A stretch of 29,335 nucleotides of DNA from a virus. The position numbers were made by a program, and so were the translations under genes. Shown one piece after another: positions 7,840 to 15,744 of the stretch. The stretch covers positions 1 to 29,335 of IMG/VR virus record IMGVR_UViG_3300032073_000162, one strand, 5' to 3'. Position 1 is the stretch's first letter. Each line of letters opens with the position of its first letter. The notes under the pieces were generated by a model, which worked only from the letters and a program-made list of their open reading frames with translations, had not been told where the DNA came from and did not search any database.

Positions 7840-8259
7840 ATGCCAAGTTTAGAAGATGATACAAGATTAGTAATGACGATTTTATTTGTTGGCGCAGTGA
7901 GTGGCGTTAATATTTATTTTTATACCCAATATGGATTTATGTTTCCATATGCAGGTTATACCCATGCACTATTGTTTGGGATATTGACCATAGGTGGTAT
8001 AATGATACTAAAAGCAATATTCGATTTAACTTTATTTGATAGAATAGAAGATGTGTTATTACAAAGAAAGATAGATGCATATTGGGCTAGAAAACAAAAA
8101 GAAGAAGAAAATCGTAAAAGAGTTAGGGATACTATGCGACAGTATGACCAAACATATGGGAATAACTTCATACAAAATCCCGTACCTGCATTTGGTCAGA
8201 CATATCAACAACCTGTTGACAATACTATAAGTCCTACATTCTTAACTATGAATGAGTGA
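7840..8259 (+). CDS. Two-span membrane protein in the virion gene block
   Basis: 139 residues. GGTGG (7828-7832) lies seven bases before ATG 7840. Two hydrophobic segments are evident, at about residues 10-29 (VMTILFVGAVSGVNIYFY) and 41-65. They are joined by a short aromatic loop with Tyr and Phe. A strongly charged helix with Lys/Arg/Glu clusters follows (84-100), then a Gln/Pro/Tyr-rich tail. Under the positive-inside rule both ends should face the cytoplasm. The next two genes are another membrane protein and a small GTPase, so a membrane-linked complex is plausible. No family is recognised. It is not a typical holin, because the charged C-terminal half is too long. Confidence 0.7.
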   Translation: MPSLEDDTRLVMTILFVGAVSGVNIYFYTQYGFMFPYAGYTHALLFGILTIGGIMILKAIFDLTLFDRIEDVLLQRKIDAYWARKQKEEENRKRVRDTMRQYDQTYGNNFIQNPVPAFGQTYQQPVDNTISPTFLTMNE

Positions 8260-8264
8260 GGTAT

Positions 8265-8489
8265 ATGGTTTCTGAATTATTAATGGGATTTGATGAATCC
8301 ACATTAGCATATGATTTACAGAGAGCGCATTCTGCTGATATATGGTTCTTAAGAACTAGATTCTTTCTTTGGTCAACTGCTGCTTGTATTGTTAGTTTTT
8401 TTGCTGGACATGCACTTCCTTTTTGGGGAATAAATCTTTATAACTCTACTTGGAATGCATTCGTTAATTGGTGGCATCATTTGTGGTGA
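8265..8489 (+). CDS. Small Trp-rich single-span membrane protein
   Basis: 74 residues from ATG 8265; an in-frame GTG at 8256 overlapping the previous stop is the alternative, and GTGA at 8256-8259 could be the ribosome-binding site for 8265. A soluble 30-residue N-terminal part is followed by one hydrophobic span (about 33-55, FFLWSTAACIVSFFAGHALPF) and a short tail with five Trp and two His, likely lying at the membrane surface. The stop codon is the TGA of the GGTGA that serves the downstream GTPase gene, so the two are tightly coupled. It may be a membrane anchor or adaptor for the GTPase. Function is unknown. Confidence 0.65.
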   Translation: MVSELLMGFDESTLAYDLQRAHSADIWFLRTRFFLWSTAACIVSFFAGHALPFWGINLYNSTWNAFVNWWHHLW

Positions 8490-8495
8490 TTAATT

Positions 8496-9167
8496 ATGTC
8501 AGTAATGGCGGGCTTTGTTATATTAGTAGCAGAGGGCGTAGCAAAAATGTGGAACAGAATGCATTCTATTCCCTTTGGTGTTTATGGTGCAACAAAGGTA
8601 GGAAAAACAACATTACATCATCAATTGAGAACTAGAGGAGAAGTACCTGAAATTAAGAAAAGAACTGTTGGGCGTGAAAAGGCAAGTAGGAAATATGTTA
8701 AATTAGATGGTGATGCACATACAGTTAAGACAGCAGATGTAGGAGGAGAAACAGTATTTTGGTCTGAATGGATTGGGGATATGAAAACTAGAAAAGTTAA
8801 GTATATCATATTCATGATTGATGACAGACATATGGATAAACATTATGATATTGAGCAACAATTGTGTTGGACTTTTTTAGTTGATACAATATGTTCTCCT
8901 TATTGGGATGCTATAAATAAAAAAGGTAGAAAAAAATCTCATGATTATCCAATAGCAGTAGGTATATGGGCTAACAAATATGATTTATGGAAAGATAAAT
9001 ATCCACATAAAGGAGAAATTAAAGACCATCCAATATTTGAGACTTTTAAAAGCGGAATGACAAAATTAAATGAAAAGGGAATACCATGCTTCAAATACAT
9101 AGTGAGTGCAAAATCAGATTCAGAAATGGTATATCGTGGTGTATTAACAATGATTAAAGATTATTAG
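8496..9167 (+). CDS. Ras-superfamily small GTPase, Arf/SR-beta-like
   Basis: 223 residues; GGTGA (8485-8489) lies six bases before ATG 8496. All G-box motifs are visible in order. G1 is GATKVGKTT (31-39), a switch I Thr lies in KKRTVG (Thr57), and G3 is DVGGE (81-85). G4 is NKYD (160-163) and G5 is SAK (204-206). The D-x-G-G form of G3 is characteristic of Arf, SR-beta and Rag-type GTPases. The usual catalytic Gln after GG is Glu85 here, so intrinsic hydrolysis may be altered. Residues 1-19 are hydrophobic and may insert into or lie on a membrane, like the Arf N-terminal helix. Two small membrane-protein genes lie immediately upstream. It probably acts as a nucleotide switch at the host membrane or in virion assembly. 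I know of no standard structural role for such an enzyme in tailed viruses. Confidence 0.85.
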   Translation: MSVMAGFVILVAEGVAKMWNRMHSIPFGVYGATKVGKTTLHHQLRTRGEVPEIKKRTVGREKASRKYVKLDGDAHTVKTADVGGETVFWSEWIGDMKTRKVKYIIFMIDDRHMDKHYDIEQQLCWTFLVDTICSPYWDAINKKGRKKSHDYPIAVGIWANKYDLWKDKYPHKGEIKDHPIFETFKSGMTKLNEKGIPCFKYIVSAKSDSEMVYRGVLTMIKDY

Positions 9168-9175
9168 GTGATTAA

Positions 9176-9277
9176 ATGAAAAGAAAAGAAAAAAGATATT
9201 ATACAACATTGAATTGTTCTATGAGTGAATTTTGTAACTGTATTGAATGTAGAGAAATGGATGGGGTTAGATTATGA
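9176..9277 (+). CDS. 33-residue Cys-rich mini-protein
   Basis: A very short gene with two independent signs of being real: GGTGA (9167-9171) just before ATG 9176, and an ATGA overlap of its TGA stop with the next start (9274-9277). The peptide has a basic start (MKRKEKRYY), then Cys14, Cys20, Cys22 and Cys25 in the pattern C-x5-C-x-C-x2-C. This could bind one zinc or form disulphides. It lies between the GTPase gene and a zinc-binding protein gene. No family is recognised and the function is unknown. Confidence 0.6.
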   Translation: MKRKEKRYYTTLNCSMSEFCNCIECREMDGVRL

Positions 9278-9951
9278 GTATGAATTATCAACCTCCTAGT
9301 TTGATTGGTTCTACCAATGCATATGTAGAAGCAAACCCGTTTCTACCTCCTAAACAAATGGCTCGAGCGCCGGGTTCTATAATGACATATGAATTTAAAA
9401 GCAATAAACCAAAAAAACAATTAAAGGAAATTGTTGCCATTCTTAAACCTGAGAAAAAAACATTTTTAAAAATTCCATATAAGTTTGCATTTAATATAAA
9501 AGATAGGTGTGTAGTATGTGGTACACAAAAGCGTTGGAATGCTTCTGATTCAACTAGACCACCGATACCTTTACATAAAGTTAGGAAGGGCTACCCAATG
9601 AGAGGTACTTATTGTGATAAGCATTCTCATATGCATAGGCAATATGAAATGCTAGAACAACAAATGCTTGCGGAGGAACATGGATTGTCATTTAGTGCTT
9701 ATGTGCCTAGTATGAAATCATTAAATCCAATTGCAAGTGGGCCATTAACTACTTTGAAACAACAGGATATACAAAACTTATCAGCATTAGGATGGACTAT
9801 AAAACCCCCGCAAATGAATACAGAAACAAGAGAGGAAGAATTGTTTAGATTAATTATAGAAAATAATGCACATAATGAAAGAGTTAAAAAATTATTAATA
9901 GAAGGAACACAAATACAAGAAAATAAGGAGGAAGACGAATGGGGTGGCTAG
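9274..9951 (+). CDS. Zinc-binding protein, unknown function
   Basis: 225 residues from ATG 9274, coupled by ATGA to the mini-gene before it. A central zinc site is likely: Cys79-x2-Cys82 (RCVVCG), then Cys114-x2-His117 with more His at 119 and 121 (YCDKHSHMH). Between them is a basic 30-residue segment. This looks like a zinc ribbon or an HNH-like knuckle, but no complete HNH catalytic motif can be shown. The N-terminal 60 residues are Pro-rich with a basic patch. The C-terminal half is helical and acidic. The 3' end overlaps the next gene by 13 bases. Its place among virion genes suggests a structural or assembly role. Confidence 0.65.
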   Translation: MSMNYQPPSLIGSTNAYVEANPFLPPKQMARAPGSIMTYEFKSNKPKKQLKEIVAILKPEKKTFLKIPYKFAFNIKDRCVVCGTQKRWNASDSTRPPIPLHKVRKGYPMRGTYCDKHSHMHRQYEMLEQQMLAEEHGLSFSAYVPSMKSLNPIASGPLTTLKQQDIQNLSALGWTIKPPQMNTETREEELFRLIIENNAHNERVKKLLIEGTQIQENKEEDEWGG

Positions 9952-10640
9952 GTACAAGTAACGGGTCGTTATCGAATCAGATAACACAAAATCAACAAAC
10001 GCAATTTAAGTCAATGAATAATTTATTGACGTTACAAGAAAATCATGTAGAAGAGTTCTTCTATTATCATGGTGAAGCGTTTTTAACAGCATTTGAAAAA
10101 TTATTAGAAGATGTTACACAAAGAGTACTAGGACAAATGCTACCTCGATTAAAATTTATTCAAGGTGCAGGTGGAGATTTAGAAGTACATCCTGATTCAT
10201 TGAGAGAATATGAGTCTATAACTGCTGAAAATATTACTTTAGATTTACAAAATATTTTAGGTGCTGCACTTAATACAGAAGTTATTATGCAAAGAAAGAT
10301 GGCTAAAGAACAATATTTAGAATCTCAAGGTTTTGCATCTAGTTCAGGTTCAATGTCTCAAGGTATGAATCCTGCAATGGGTAATCCTCAAGGTATGAAT
10401 CCTGCAAATATACAGGGCGCACCTGCAATGGGTGGAATGAATCAACAAGTAATGCAACAACAAATGGCTATGAACAATGGTAGTGGCTATCCTATACCAC
10501 CATCAGGTTATGACCAATTTAACAATCCATATTGGATTGACCCACAAACAGGGCAACCAACATATACACCACCTCAAAGTGGATTGGGGATAGCACAAGG
10601 AATTGGTAAAGCAGTTGCTTGGGCTAAATGGTTGGCGTAA
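9939..10640 (+). CDS. Helical protein with Gln/Met/Gly-rich tail
   Basis: 233 residues. GGAGG (9927-9931) lies seven bases before ATG 9939. Residues 20-110 are a helical core with a conserved-looking segment Y-E-S-I-T-A-E-N-I-T-L-D-L-Q (91-104), nearly repeated in the protein encoded next. Residues 125-220 are low-complexity, rich in Gln, Met, Gly, Asn and Pro, with a 10-residue repeat S/PQGMNPA, then Tyr/Pro motifs. The last residues (KAVAWAKWLA) form a short amphipathic helix. Low-complexity tails of this kind often mediate loose multivalent binding. The function is unknown; a virion or assembly protein is most likely. Confidence 0.65.
   Translation: MGWLGTSNGSLSNQITQNQQTQFKSMNNLLTLQENHVEEFFYYHGEAFLTAFEKLLEDVTQRVLGQMLPRLKFIQGAGGDLEVHPDSLREYESITAENITLDLQNILGAALNTEVIMQRKMAKEQYLESQGFASSSGSMSQGMNPAMGNPQGMNPANIQGAPAMGGMNQQVMQQQMAMNNGSGYPIPPSGYDQFNNPYWIDPQTGQPTYTPPQSGLGIAQGIGKAVAWAKWLA
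10357..10407 (+). repeat. Short direct repeat within the Gln/Met-rich gene
   Basis: CTCAAGGTATGAATCCTGCAA occurs at 10357-10377 and again at 10387-10407, a 30-base period in frame. It encodes the repeated peptide QGMNPA and probably arose by local slippage or duplication. Confidence 0.75.
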
Positions 10641-10653
10641 ATATGGTGAGTAA

Positions 10654-12381
10654 ATGGCAGAAGCAGAACGAATATTTGTTGAAGATGATAATAGTCCAAC
10701 CCAATCAGATATTATATTAGAGCCTAAATATTTAACTTATAGTCATGTTAGACTTATGGAGAATGTAAAGTTATACGAACACTTAGTCACTTACATTTTT
10801 CATGAGGTACAATCTAGTAATCCTAAAATGAATAATTTAGATGACCTTGTATATGATACCTTAGATAAAAGGAAGTTTGAGAACTTAGATGTTAATAGTT
10901 CAGAAATTGATTTAAGTAATCCAAATAGACCGTATTATTCTCACGAATCATATGGAATGTATATGAGTAGATTTTTAGAAGTAATTCAAAAACAAAATCT
11001 ACTGTCTTTAATTAAAGATTTGAAGAATAGAAATCTTTTAAATGATTCACCCTTGTTTAGTGAAATTACTAAAAAAAGAATGGATGATATTAAGTTTAAA
11101 GTAAAAGATTTAGAGAATAAAGCCAAAGTAGATAGAGTTATCAATTATACTTTAGAAGTAGAGGGTAGTGATAATAGCACATTAGATGCATTTCTTTCAG
11201 GAAAACCTATGTTAAGTTCTAATCTAAGTAATTATGTTAATAGTAGTAATAGTGGAATTACATTTGACTCTGAAAAATACATAGAAAAAATGTTAAAAGA
11301 TGCAAAGATAATGGATAGAAAAGGCAATTTAAAGTCAGGTAAAAGAAAATCATTTAAGAAAACAGTAAAGGTAAAAGTAGGCACTATATTTGATGCTAAA
11401 GATATACAAGAAAGAGGTATTCAGGATTCTAAAAAAGTTACAGGAAAATCAGGTATTATTTACGCAATGCGTGTAGAAGTTAATGAAGATGGTGATGACG
11501 AATATATTTTTTACGGTTTAGGAGAAGATAAAAGTTTTACAGATTTTGCAGAAGCGAAGTCATATTTTGAATCTTTTACTATGGAAAATATATCTTTGGA
11601 TTTAAATAGACCTGTAACCAATCCTATAAAAAATGCAATTATGAGTTTTGTGCAGCCTGAAAATGGTAAATTAAAAACAGGTAGTTTAGATATTACATAT
11701 AAAAAGATGAAATTAAATAAATCTGATATAGCAGCAATAACGGGTGATTATAGTGGCGAAGAAAAAGACAAACAGAAAGAAATTTTAGAAGCGGCTAGAG
11801 ATAGAACAAAGGTGTTAGAAGCAGAAAAATCAATTAGAGATAAGGCAAATGCTTCTGTATCAATTGATGAGCAAAATAAATTAATCATTGAATCTGATGA
11901 AGGGGATGAAGATATTGTTGATATAGATTCTGAAAAAGAAATCTTAGAAGAAATTATTCAAACATATGGTGCAAGTTTCATTGATGCTGCTATAAATAAA
12001 GAACCTCAAGAATTTTTAACATGGTATAAATCACCTAGACAAAAAAGAATGGTATCAGACAAAAAAGAAGATGGTACAAATGCTCTTGGAAGAAAAGAAA
12101 TTACAGATGCAGGTAGATTAAAAATAACTAGTAATGTATTTCCTGTAATAAAGATAGATGAAATAGTAAAAGAATATTTAAGTGAGTATAACTTTAATGT
12201 TAATAAAACATTTTTATCTCCTGAACGTAGGGGTAAAAGAATGACAGAACGTGGTGGGTCAAAAACAATATCATCAGAAAAAGATGGTTCAACGGGGGAA
12301 TACCAATTGAAAGATGTAGGAACAATTAATAGACTAAAGGCGACATACAGAAGTTTAGAACGGATGGTGGATAGGTTTTGA
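10654..12381 (+). CDS. Large charged protein, unknown; probable virion component
   Basis: 575 residues. GGTGA (10645-10649) lies four bases before ATG 10654. It is Lys/Asp/Glu-rich with no Cys and no membrane span. An N-terminal helical half (25-160) contains repeated hydrophobic helices. A mixed domain (235-330) contains Y-F-E-S-F-T-M-E-N-I-S-L-D-L-N (305-318), which matches the preceding gene's motif. A coiled, acidic stretch (370-440) and a basic C-terminal region (510-575) follow. Portal proteins can be this size, but the gene lies after the capsid gene and shows no portal signature, so I do not call it one. It comes just before the head-tail connector, so it may be a neck or internal head protein. 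Confidence 0.6.
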   Translation: MAEAERIFVEDDNSPTQSDIILEPKYLTYSHVRLMENVKLYEHLVTYIFHEVQSSNPKMNNLDDLVYDTLDKRKFENLDVNSSEIDLSNPNRPYYSHESYGMYMSRFLEVIQKQNLLSLIKDLKNRNLLNDSPLFSEITKKRMDDIKFKVKDLENKAKVDRVINYTLEVEGSDNSTLDAFLSGKPMLSSNLSNYVNSSNSGITFDSEKYIEKMLKDAKIMDRKGNLKSGKRKSFKKTVKVKVGTIFDAKDIQERGIQDSKKVTGKSGIIYAMRVEVNEDGDDEYIFYGLGEDKSFTDFAEAKSYFESFTMENISLDLNRPVTNPIKNAIMSFVQPENGKLKTGSLDITYKKMKLNKSDIAAITGDYSGEEKDKQKEILEAARDRTKVLEAEKSIRDKANASVSIDEQNKLIIESDEGDEDIVDIDSEKEILEEIIQTYGASFIDAAINKEPQEFLTWYKSPRQKRMVSDKKEDGTNALGRKEITDAGRLKITSNVFPVIKIDEIVKEYLSEYNFNVNKTFLSPERRGKRMTERGGSKTISSEKDGSTGEYQLKDVGTINRLKATYRSLERMVDRF

Positions 12382-12396
12382 TTTGGGGTGAAATAA

Positions 12397-13467
12397 ATGG
12401 GTAAAGCATCATCACCAAGCGATTTCACTAATATTGATGTGAATTATAATATAGGTTTTGGGTATTATACAACACATACTGATATTTCTAACTTATTACA
12501 AATTAGTGCGTTTACGGATAGTACGACCCCTACAAGAGCAGAAGTAGGTAAAATAATTAAAAGAGTTGAAGATAAGATAGATGATAAAGTAGGCCATCCT
12601 TTTAGACCAATTATATACAAAGATGAAGTACATAATTTTGAGTTCTTTAGACACGCTCAATATCCCGTTCAACCATACAAAGATTATGTAGGATTTATAC
12701 AATTAGAAAGACCTAAAATATTAAAAATAGTTAGATTAGAAGTATGGCAAGGTAATAGTTATGTTGACTTGGCTTCTGCTACTGCTTCTTATTCTCCACC
12801 TGCAACTGGTTCAGGATATAATTTAACTTTGGGAGTTGGTAATTTTAGTTTTGTATTAACAGAAGGTACTCATTTCTTTGGTTCATATGGTAAAAAAACT
12901 ACGGCTAGTCAAGTAGTAGATGCAATTAATGAAGTGTTCCCGCAAAAAACAGCACAGTTTACTGGGGAAGTTGCACCTAAATCTAGGACTGCTACAAGTG
13001 GTGGATTAACTAGAAATGTATCTGATTTCTTTTATGCATCTACTGATACTGAGGATAGTAGTAAAGTGATTATCTCTTCTCTATTACCCGGTGATGATGG
13101 TTCAGATTGTACTATAACTGCAAGTGCAGGAAGTAAGACTAACTTTACTGACAATCAAGACCAAAGAAGATTAGGAGATTATTGGACTATTGATTCAGAA
13201 GGAAAGATATTCTTCTTACGAAATTATCCTTATGTACAAAACCATTCTTGTAAAGTAACTTATGTAAGTGGAGATTCTAGAGTACCCGGAGTTATACATG
13301 ATGCCGCAACTAAATTGGTTGCTGCTGAAATAATAAGACATGATGATAATTCAATATTAATTGCTGAAACAGGTTCTAATATTGACTTAAAAACTAAGCA
13401 TGATATATTAGTAAAAGAAGCAATGGAAACTCTAAATGGTAAGAAAATAGTAATTTATAGTTTGTGA
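12397..13467 (+). CDS. Head-tail connector (gp6-like) with an inserted beta domain
   Basis: 356 residues; GGGGTGA (12385-12391) lies five bases before ATG 12397. Residues 25-75, containing DISNLLQI, then R-A-E-V-G-K-I-I-K-R-V-E-D-K-I-D and GHPFRP, match the first helices of phage head-tail adaptor proteins. The last 70 residues (PGVIHDAATKLVAAEIIR) supply the closing helices. Between them lies about 200 residues of Gly/Thr/Ser-rich beta sequence, absent from the usual 100-170-residue family members. It should sit on the portal ring and form the neck. The small genes that follow are consistent with a neck module. The adaptor call is moderately strong; the insert's role is unknown. Confidence 0.65.
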   Translation: MGKASSPSDFTNIDVNYNIGFGYYTTHTDISNLLQISAFTDSTTPTRAEVGKIIKRVEDKIDDKVGHPFRPIIYKDEVHNFEFFRHAQYPVQPYKDYVGFIQLERPKILKIVRLEVWQGNSYVDLASATASYSPPATGSGYNLTLGVGNFSFVLTEGTHFFGSYGKKTTASQVVDAINEVFPQKTAQFTGEVAPKSRTATSGGLTRNVSDFFYASTDTEDSSKVIISSLLPGDDGSDCTITASAGSKTNFTDNQDQRRLGDYWTIDSEGKIFFLRNYPYVQNHSCKVTYVSGDSRVPGVIHDAATKLVAAEIIRHDDNSILIAETGSNIDLKTKHDILVKEAMETLNGKKIVIYSL

Positions 13468-13471
13468 TATT

Positions 13472-13669
13472 ATGAAACAATTGATGGCTAGATTTAATGA
13501 GATTTTGGAAATACAAAAACAAAGAAATCTTTTGTTAAAAGAGATAGAAGATGATTTGGGTTTTGATATGAGTTTTTCAGAAGAAGATACTTTAAAAAAT
13601 GCTATGGATATATTTCAAAAAGAGTTAGAGAAGGAAATTACTAAAGAGGTTTCAACATGGATGAAGTGA
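13472..13669 (+). CDS. Small helical protein in the neck module
   Basis: 65 residues, almost wholly helical and acidic/basic in heptad style, with no Cys. It starts at ATG 13472, four bases after the connector stop, with only a partial GTGAT upstream, so translation is probably by coupling. It overlaps the next gene by 13 bases. The size and position match small neck or head-completion accessories, but no family is recognised. Confidence 0.65.
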   Translation: MKQLMARFNEILEIQKQRNLLLKEIEDDLGFDMSFSEEDTLKNAMDIFQKELEKEITKEVSTWMK

Positions 13670-14184
13670 CATTCATTATCACATTATTACAAGATAGATG
13701 GAGTTCTGCTATTACGGCATTGCGAAGTGCAGGTGCAATATCTTCATCCCATATGGAGACTCCAAGATTTATTGATGTTCGGTCTATTGCTCCCAATGAA
13801 GGAAGAAGAGTTGATGTTGATTCTCAATCAGTAATAGTTGTTTTTGAAGATAGTAATTCTACTGAATATCCTACCATAGATTATTCTGTTAGGAACGAAA
13901 CTTATACATTTACTTTGCATTTGAGAGTATTGCATCGTAGGGATTTTGCCGAGTTAACATTTTCTAGAGAAAGACTACAACAATTATATAAAACTGCACG
14001 ATATATTATAGAGACTAATGGGCTTCGACCAACCGTATATGTTGGTGGTGGAACATCGGGAACAGTAGCAGAGAGTGCAGAGTTAATTAAACTAACAGGA
14101 AGGAGTGAAGCCAATGATAGAGGAAAAAGGTTATTAGGATACAAACTTTCCATTGAGTTAAAGCGGTTCGCTAGAAGCATCTAA
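13657..14184 (+). CDS. Probable tail terminator / tail completion protein
   Basis: 175 residues; GAGGT (13646-13650) lies six bases before ATG 13657. An N-terminal helix (VTFIITLLQDRW) is followed by a beta region with D-S-Q-S-V-I-V-V-F-E-D, then Y-T-F-T-L-H-L-R-V and the helix R-E-R-L-Q-Q-L-Y-K-T-A-R-Y-I-I. The closing strand is L-L-G-Y-K-L-S-I-E-L. This order is that of tail terminator proteins that cap the tail tube and join it to the head. Its place between the connector and the tail tube gene agrees. Sequence similarity in this family is low, so the call rests on layout. Confidence 0.6.
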   Translation: MDEVTFIITLLQDRWSSAITALRSAGAISSSHMETPRFIDVRSIAPNEGRRVDVDSQSVIVVFEDSNSTEYPTIDYSVRNETYTFTLHLRVLHRRDFAELTFSRERLQQLYKTARYIIETNGLRPTVYVGGGTSGTVAESAELIKLTGRSEANDRGKRLLGYKLSIELKRFARSI

Positions 14185-14195
14185 GGTGATAAAAA

Positions 14196-15647
14196 ATGAG
14201 TAATGAAGTATATGTCGGTAGCGGCACACAAGCAACTATGATACCTGAAAGCAATATTGTATTAGGTACTGCGTGTACATACTCAGGTAAAGTAATTTCA
14301 ACTATTGATTCTACAATAAAACTAGTTCCTAATTTATATGTTGGATGTGAAGTTAAATTAGTAGAAGGTAGTGATTCTGAATATCATACTATAATAGAAA
14401 ATGATGCTACTTCAATTACTGTTGATTCAAGTATTGGGTCTGCATTAGCAACAGGTAGTATAACTGCAACAATCCAAAAGTTTGGCGCACCTGCACCTAC
14501 TTCACAGTTTGTCCGAGCAAGTGCTAATAGACACGCTCTATTATCAGATAATTGGTTAGGTTTAGTTAATGAGTTTACACCTCCTAATGTTGAAGTTGAA
14601 ATGAAACAACTTAATTTAGCAGTTTCAGGTACACGAAACTTTGCACACCAATACAAAGGTGCAGAAACAGTTAGTGGTGGTTCTTTAGATATATCAATGA
14701 ATAATGGTTCTTGGCTATACTATGCTCTAGGTAAGATTGATACGGTAACACATGATGCAACTGCTACTTCTATGACTAGTGATAGTACAGTTGTTACTGT
14801 TGGTGATAATAGTACCAAGTTCTTTAGAGTGATTGGTGGTAATGAATATCCTCCATCTGCTCATGGAAACAGTACATTAAAAAATATTGACACCACAAAA
14901 ACAATAGCATACACATTTAAAGAATTAAATGGTCAAGATTTACCTTCGTTTGCTTTAGATGTAAGTTATAATAAAGCATCTAATACCAATAGACTTGTTG
15001 TAGATGATGGTGGAGCATCTATGTATTCAAGAATATTTACAGGATGTCAGGTTAATACTATGACATTAAATTTTGAAGAAAGTCAAGAATTAAAAACTTC
15101 TCTTGAATTAGTAACTCGCAGGGCTTTTGATGCACCTACTGATTATGTTCCTCATAGAGCCGAAGAAGGAGCAACAGGGTTGTTTAATTATGATGCTTCA
15201 ACAACTACACCATATATGTATTCTGATGGTTCTATTACATTATTTGGTCAGACTTATGCTAGGGTTAAATCAGGTTCACTAACTATTAACAATAACTTTA
15301 CTCAGCAAAGATTCATTGGTAATACTAATAGACAAATAATGAATGCTCATATACCTGCTCAAAGGACATATGAATTATCATTAACACTATTAATTACTGA
15401 TACTGCAATATGGAAAGAATTAAGAGAACAAGAAGAATATAATACAGATACGGGTAAAATTAAATTACGATTTGAAAAATCTGCTGATGATTTCATAGAG
15501 ATAGAATTAGATGATTATATCATTCAAAGTGTAAATGTACCTTTCCCTAGTGATAAAGGGCCAATAGAGGTAGAAGCAACTATATCTGCTAGAAGTCTAT
15601 CTGATTGCAAATACACAGGTAAATGGGTTATTATAAACGATGATTGA
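14196..15647 (+). CDS. Major tail tube protein
   Basis: 483 residues; GGTGAT (14185-14190) lies five bases before ATG 14196. The protein is beta-rich throughout. The core begins around residue 100 with S-A-N-R-H-A-L-L-S-D-N-W-L-G and G-S-L-D-I-S-M-N-N-G-S-W-L-Y-Y-A-L-G (about 160-180), a pattern typical of phage tail tube proteins. The end, with E-I-E-L-D-D-Y-I-I-Q-S-V-N-V-P-F-P, is the usual last beta pair. It is longer than most tube proteins, with an extra N-terminal beta segment (20-95) that may decorate the tube. It is followed by a terminator-like hairpin, as expected for a high-copy structural gene. Confidence 0.75.
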   Translation: MSNEVYVGSGTQATMIPESNIVLGTACTYSGKVISTIDSTIKLVPNLYVGCEVKLVEGSDSEYHTIIENDATSITVDSSIGSALATGSITATIQKFGAPAPTSQFVRASANRHALLSDNWLGLVNEFTPPNVEVEMKQLNLAVSGTRNFAHQYKGAETVSGGSLDISMNNGSWLYYALGKIDTVTHDATATSMTSDSTVVTVGDNSTKFFRVIGGNEYPPSAHGNSTLKNIDTTKTIAYTFKELNGQDLPSFALDVSYNKASNTNRLVVDDGGASMYSRIFTGCQVNTMTLNFEESQELKTSLELVTRRAFDAPTDYVPHRAEEGATGLFNYDASTTTPYMYSDGSITLFGQTYARVKSGSLTINNNFTQQRFIGNTNRQIMNAHIPAQRTYELSLTLLITDTAIWKELREQEEYNTDTGKIKLRFEKSADDFIEIELDDYIIQSVNVPFPSDKGPIEVEATISARSLSDCKYTGKWVIINDD

Positions 15648-15662
15648 TAGAGGTATTTACAT

Positions 15663-15693
15663 GGTGGGGGCGGCTGCAATTACTACCCTCACC
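15663..15693 (+). terminator. Hairpin after the tail tube gene
   Basis: GGTGGGGG (15663-15670) pairs with CCCTCACC (15686-15693), eight pairs including one G-T, with a 15-base loop. A pyrimidine- and T-rich tract follows. It is the most G+C-rich structure in a gap of 142 bases between the tail tube and chaperone genes, so it is a likely transcription terminator or attenuator. Confidence 0.55.
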
Positions 15694-15731
15694 ACCTTTC
15701 TAATTATGGAGGCATAAATAGAAAAAAGTAG

Positions 15732-15740
15732 TATATTATA
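15732..15740 (+). promoter_or_regulatory. TATA-like element before the tail chaperone gene
   Basis: TATATTATA lies downstream of the hairpin and 50 bases before ATG 15790. An archaeal start site about 27 bases on would give a leader of about 27 bases that includes the GGTGG ribosome-binding site (15781-15785). This is plausible as a re-start promoter after the terminator. The motif alone is weak evidence. Confidence 0.35.
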
Positions 15741-15744
15741 TTCC

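Noticed and set aside
10654-12381. 575-residue protein as the portal
   Set aside because: The size fits, but the gene follows the capsid gene and no portal helices or wing pattern could be recognised.
15661-15717. 18-codon hydrophobic reading frame
   Set aside because: Not listed as a gene because it is too short to test by composition and overlaps the hairpin; kept only as a possible leader peptide in the findings.
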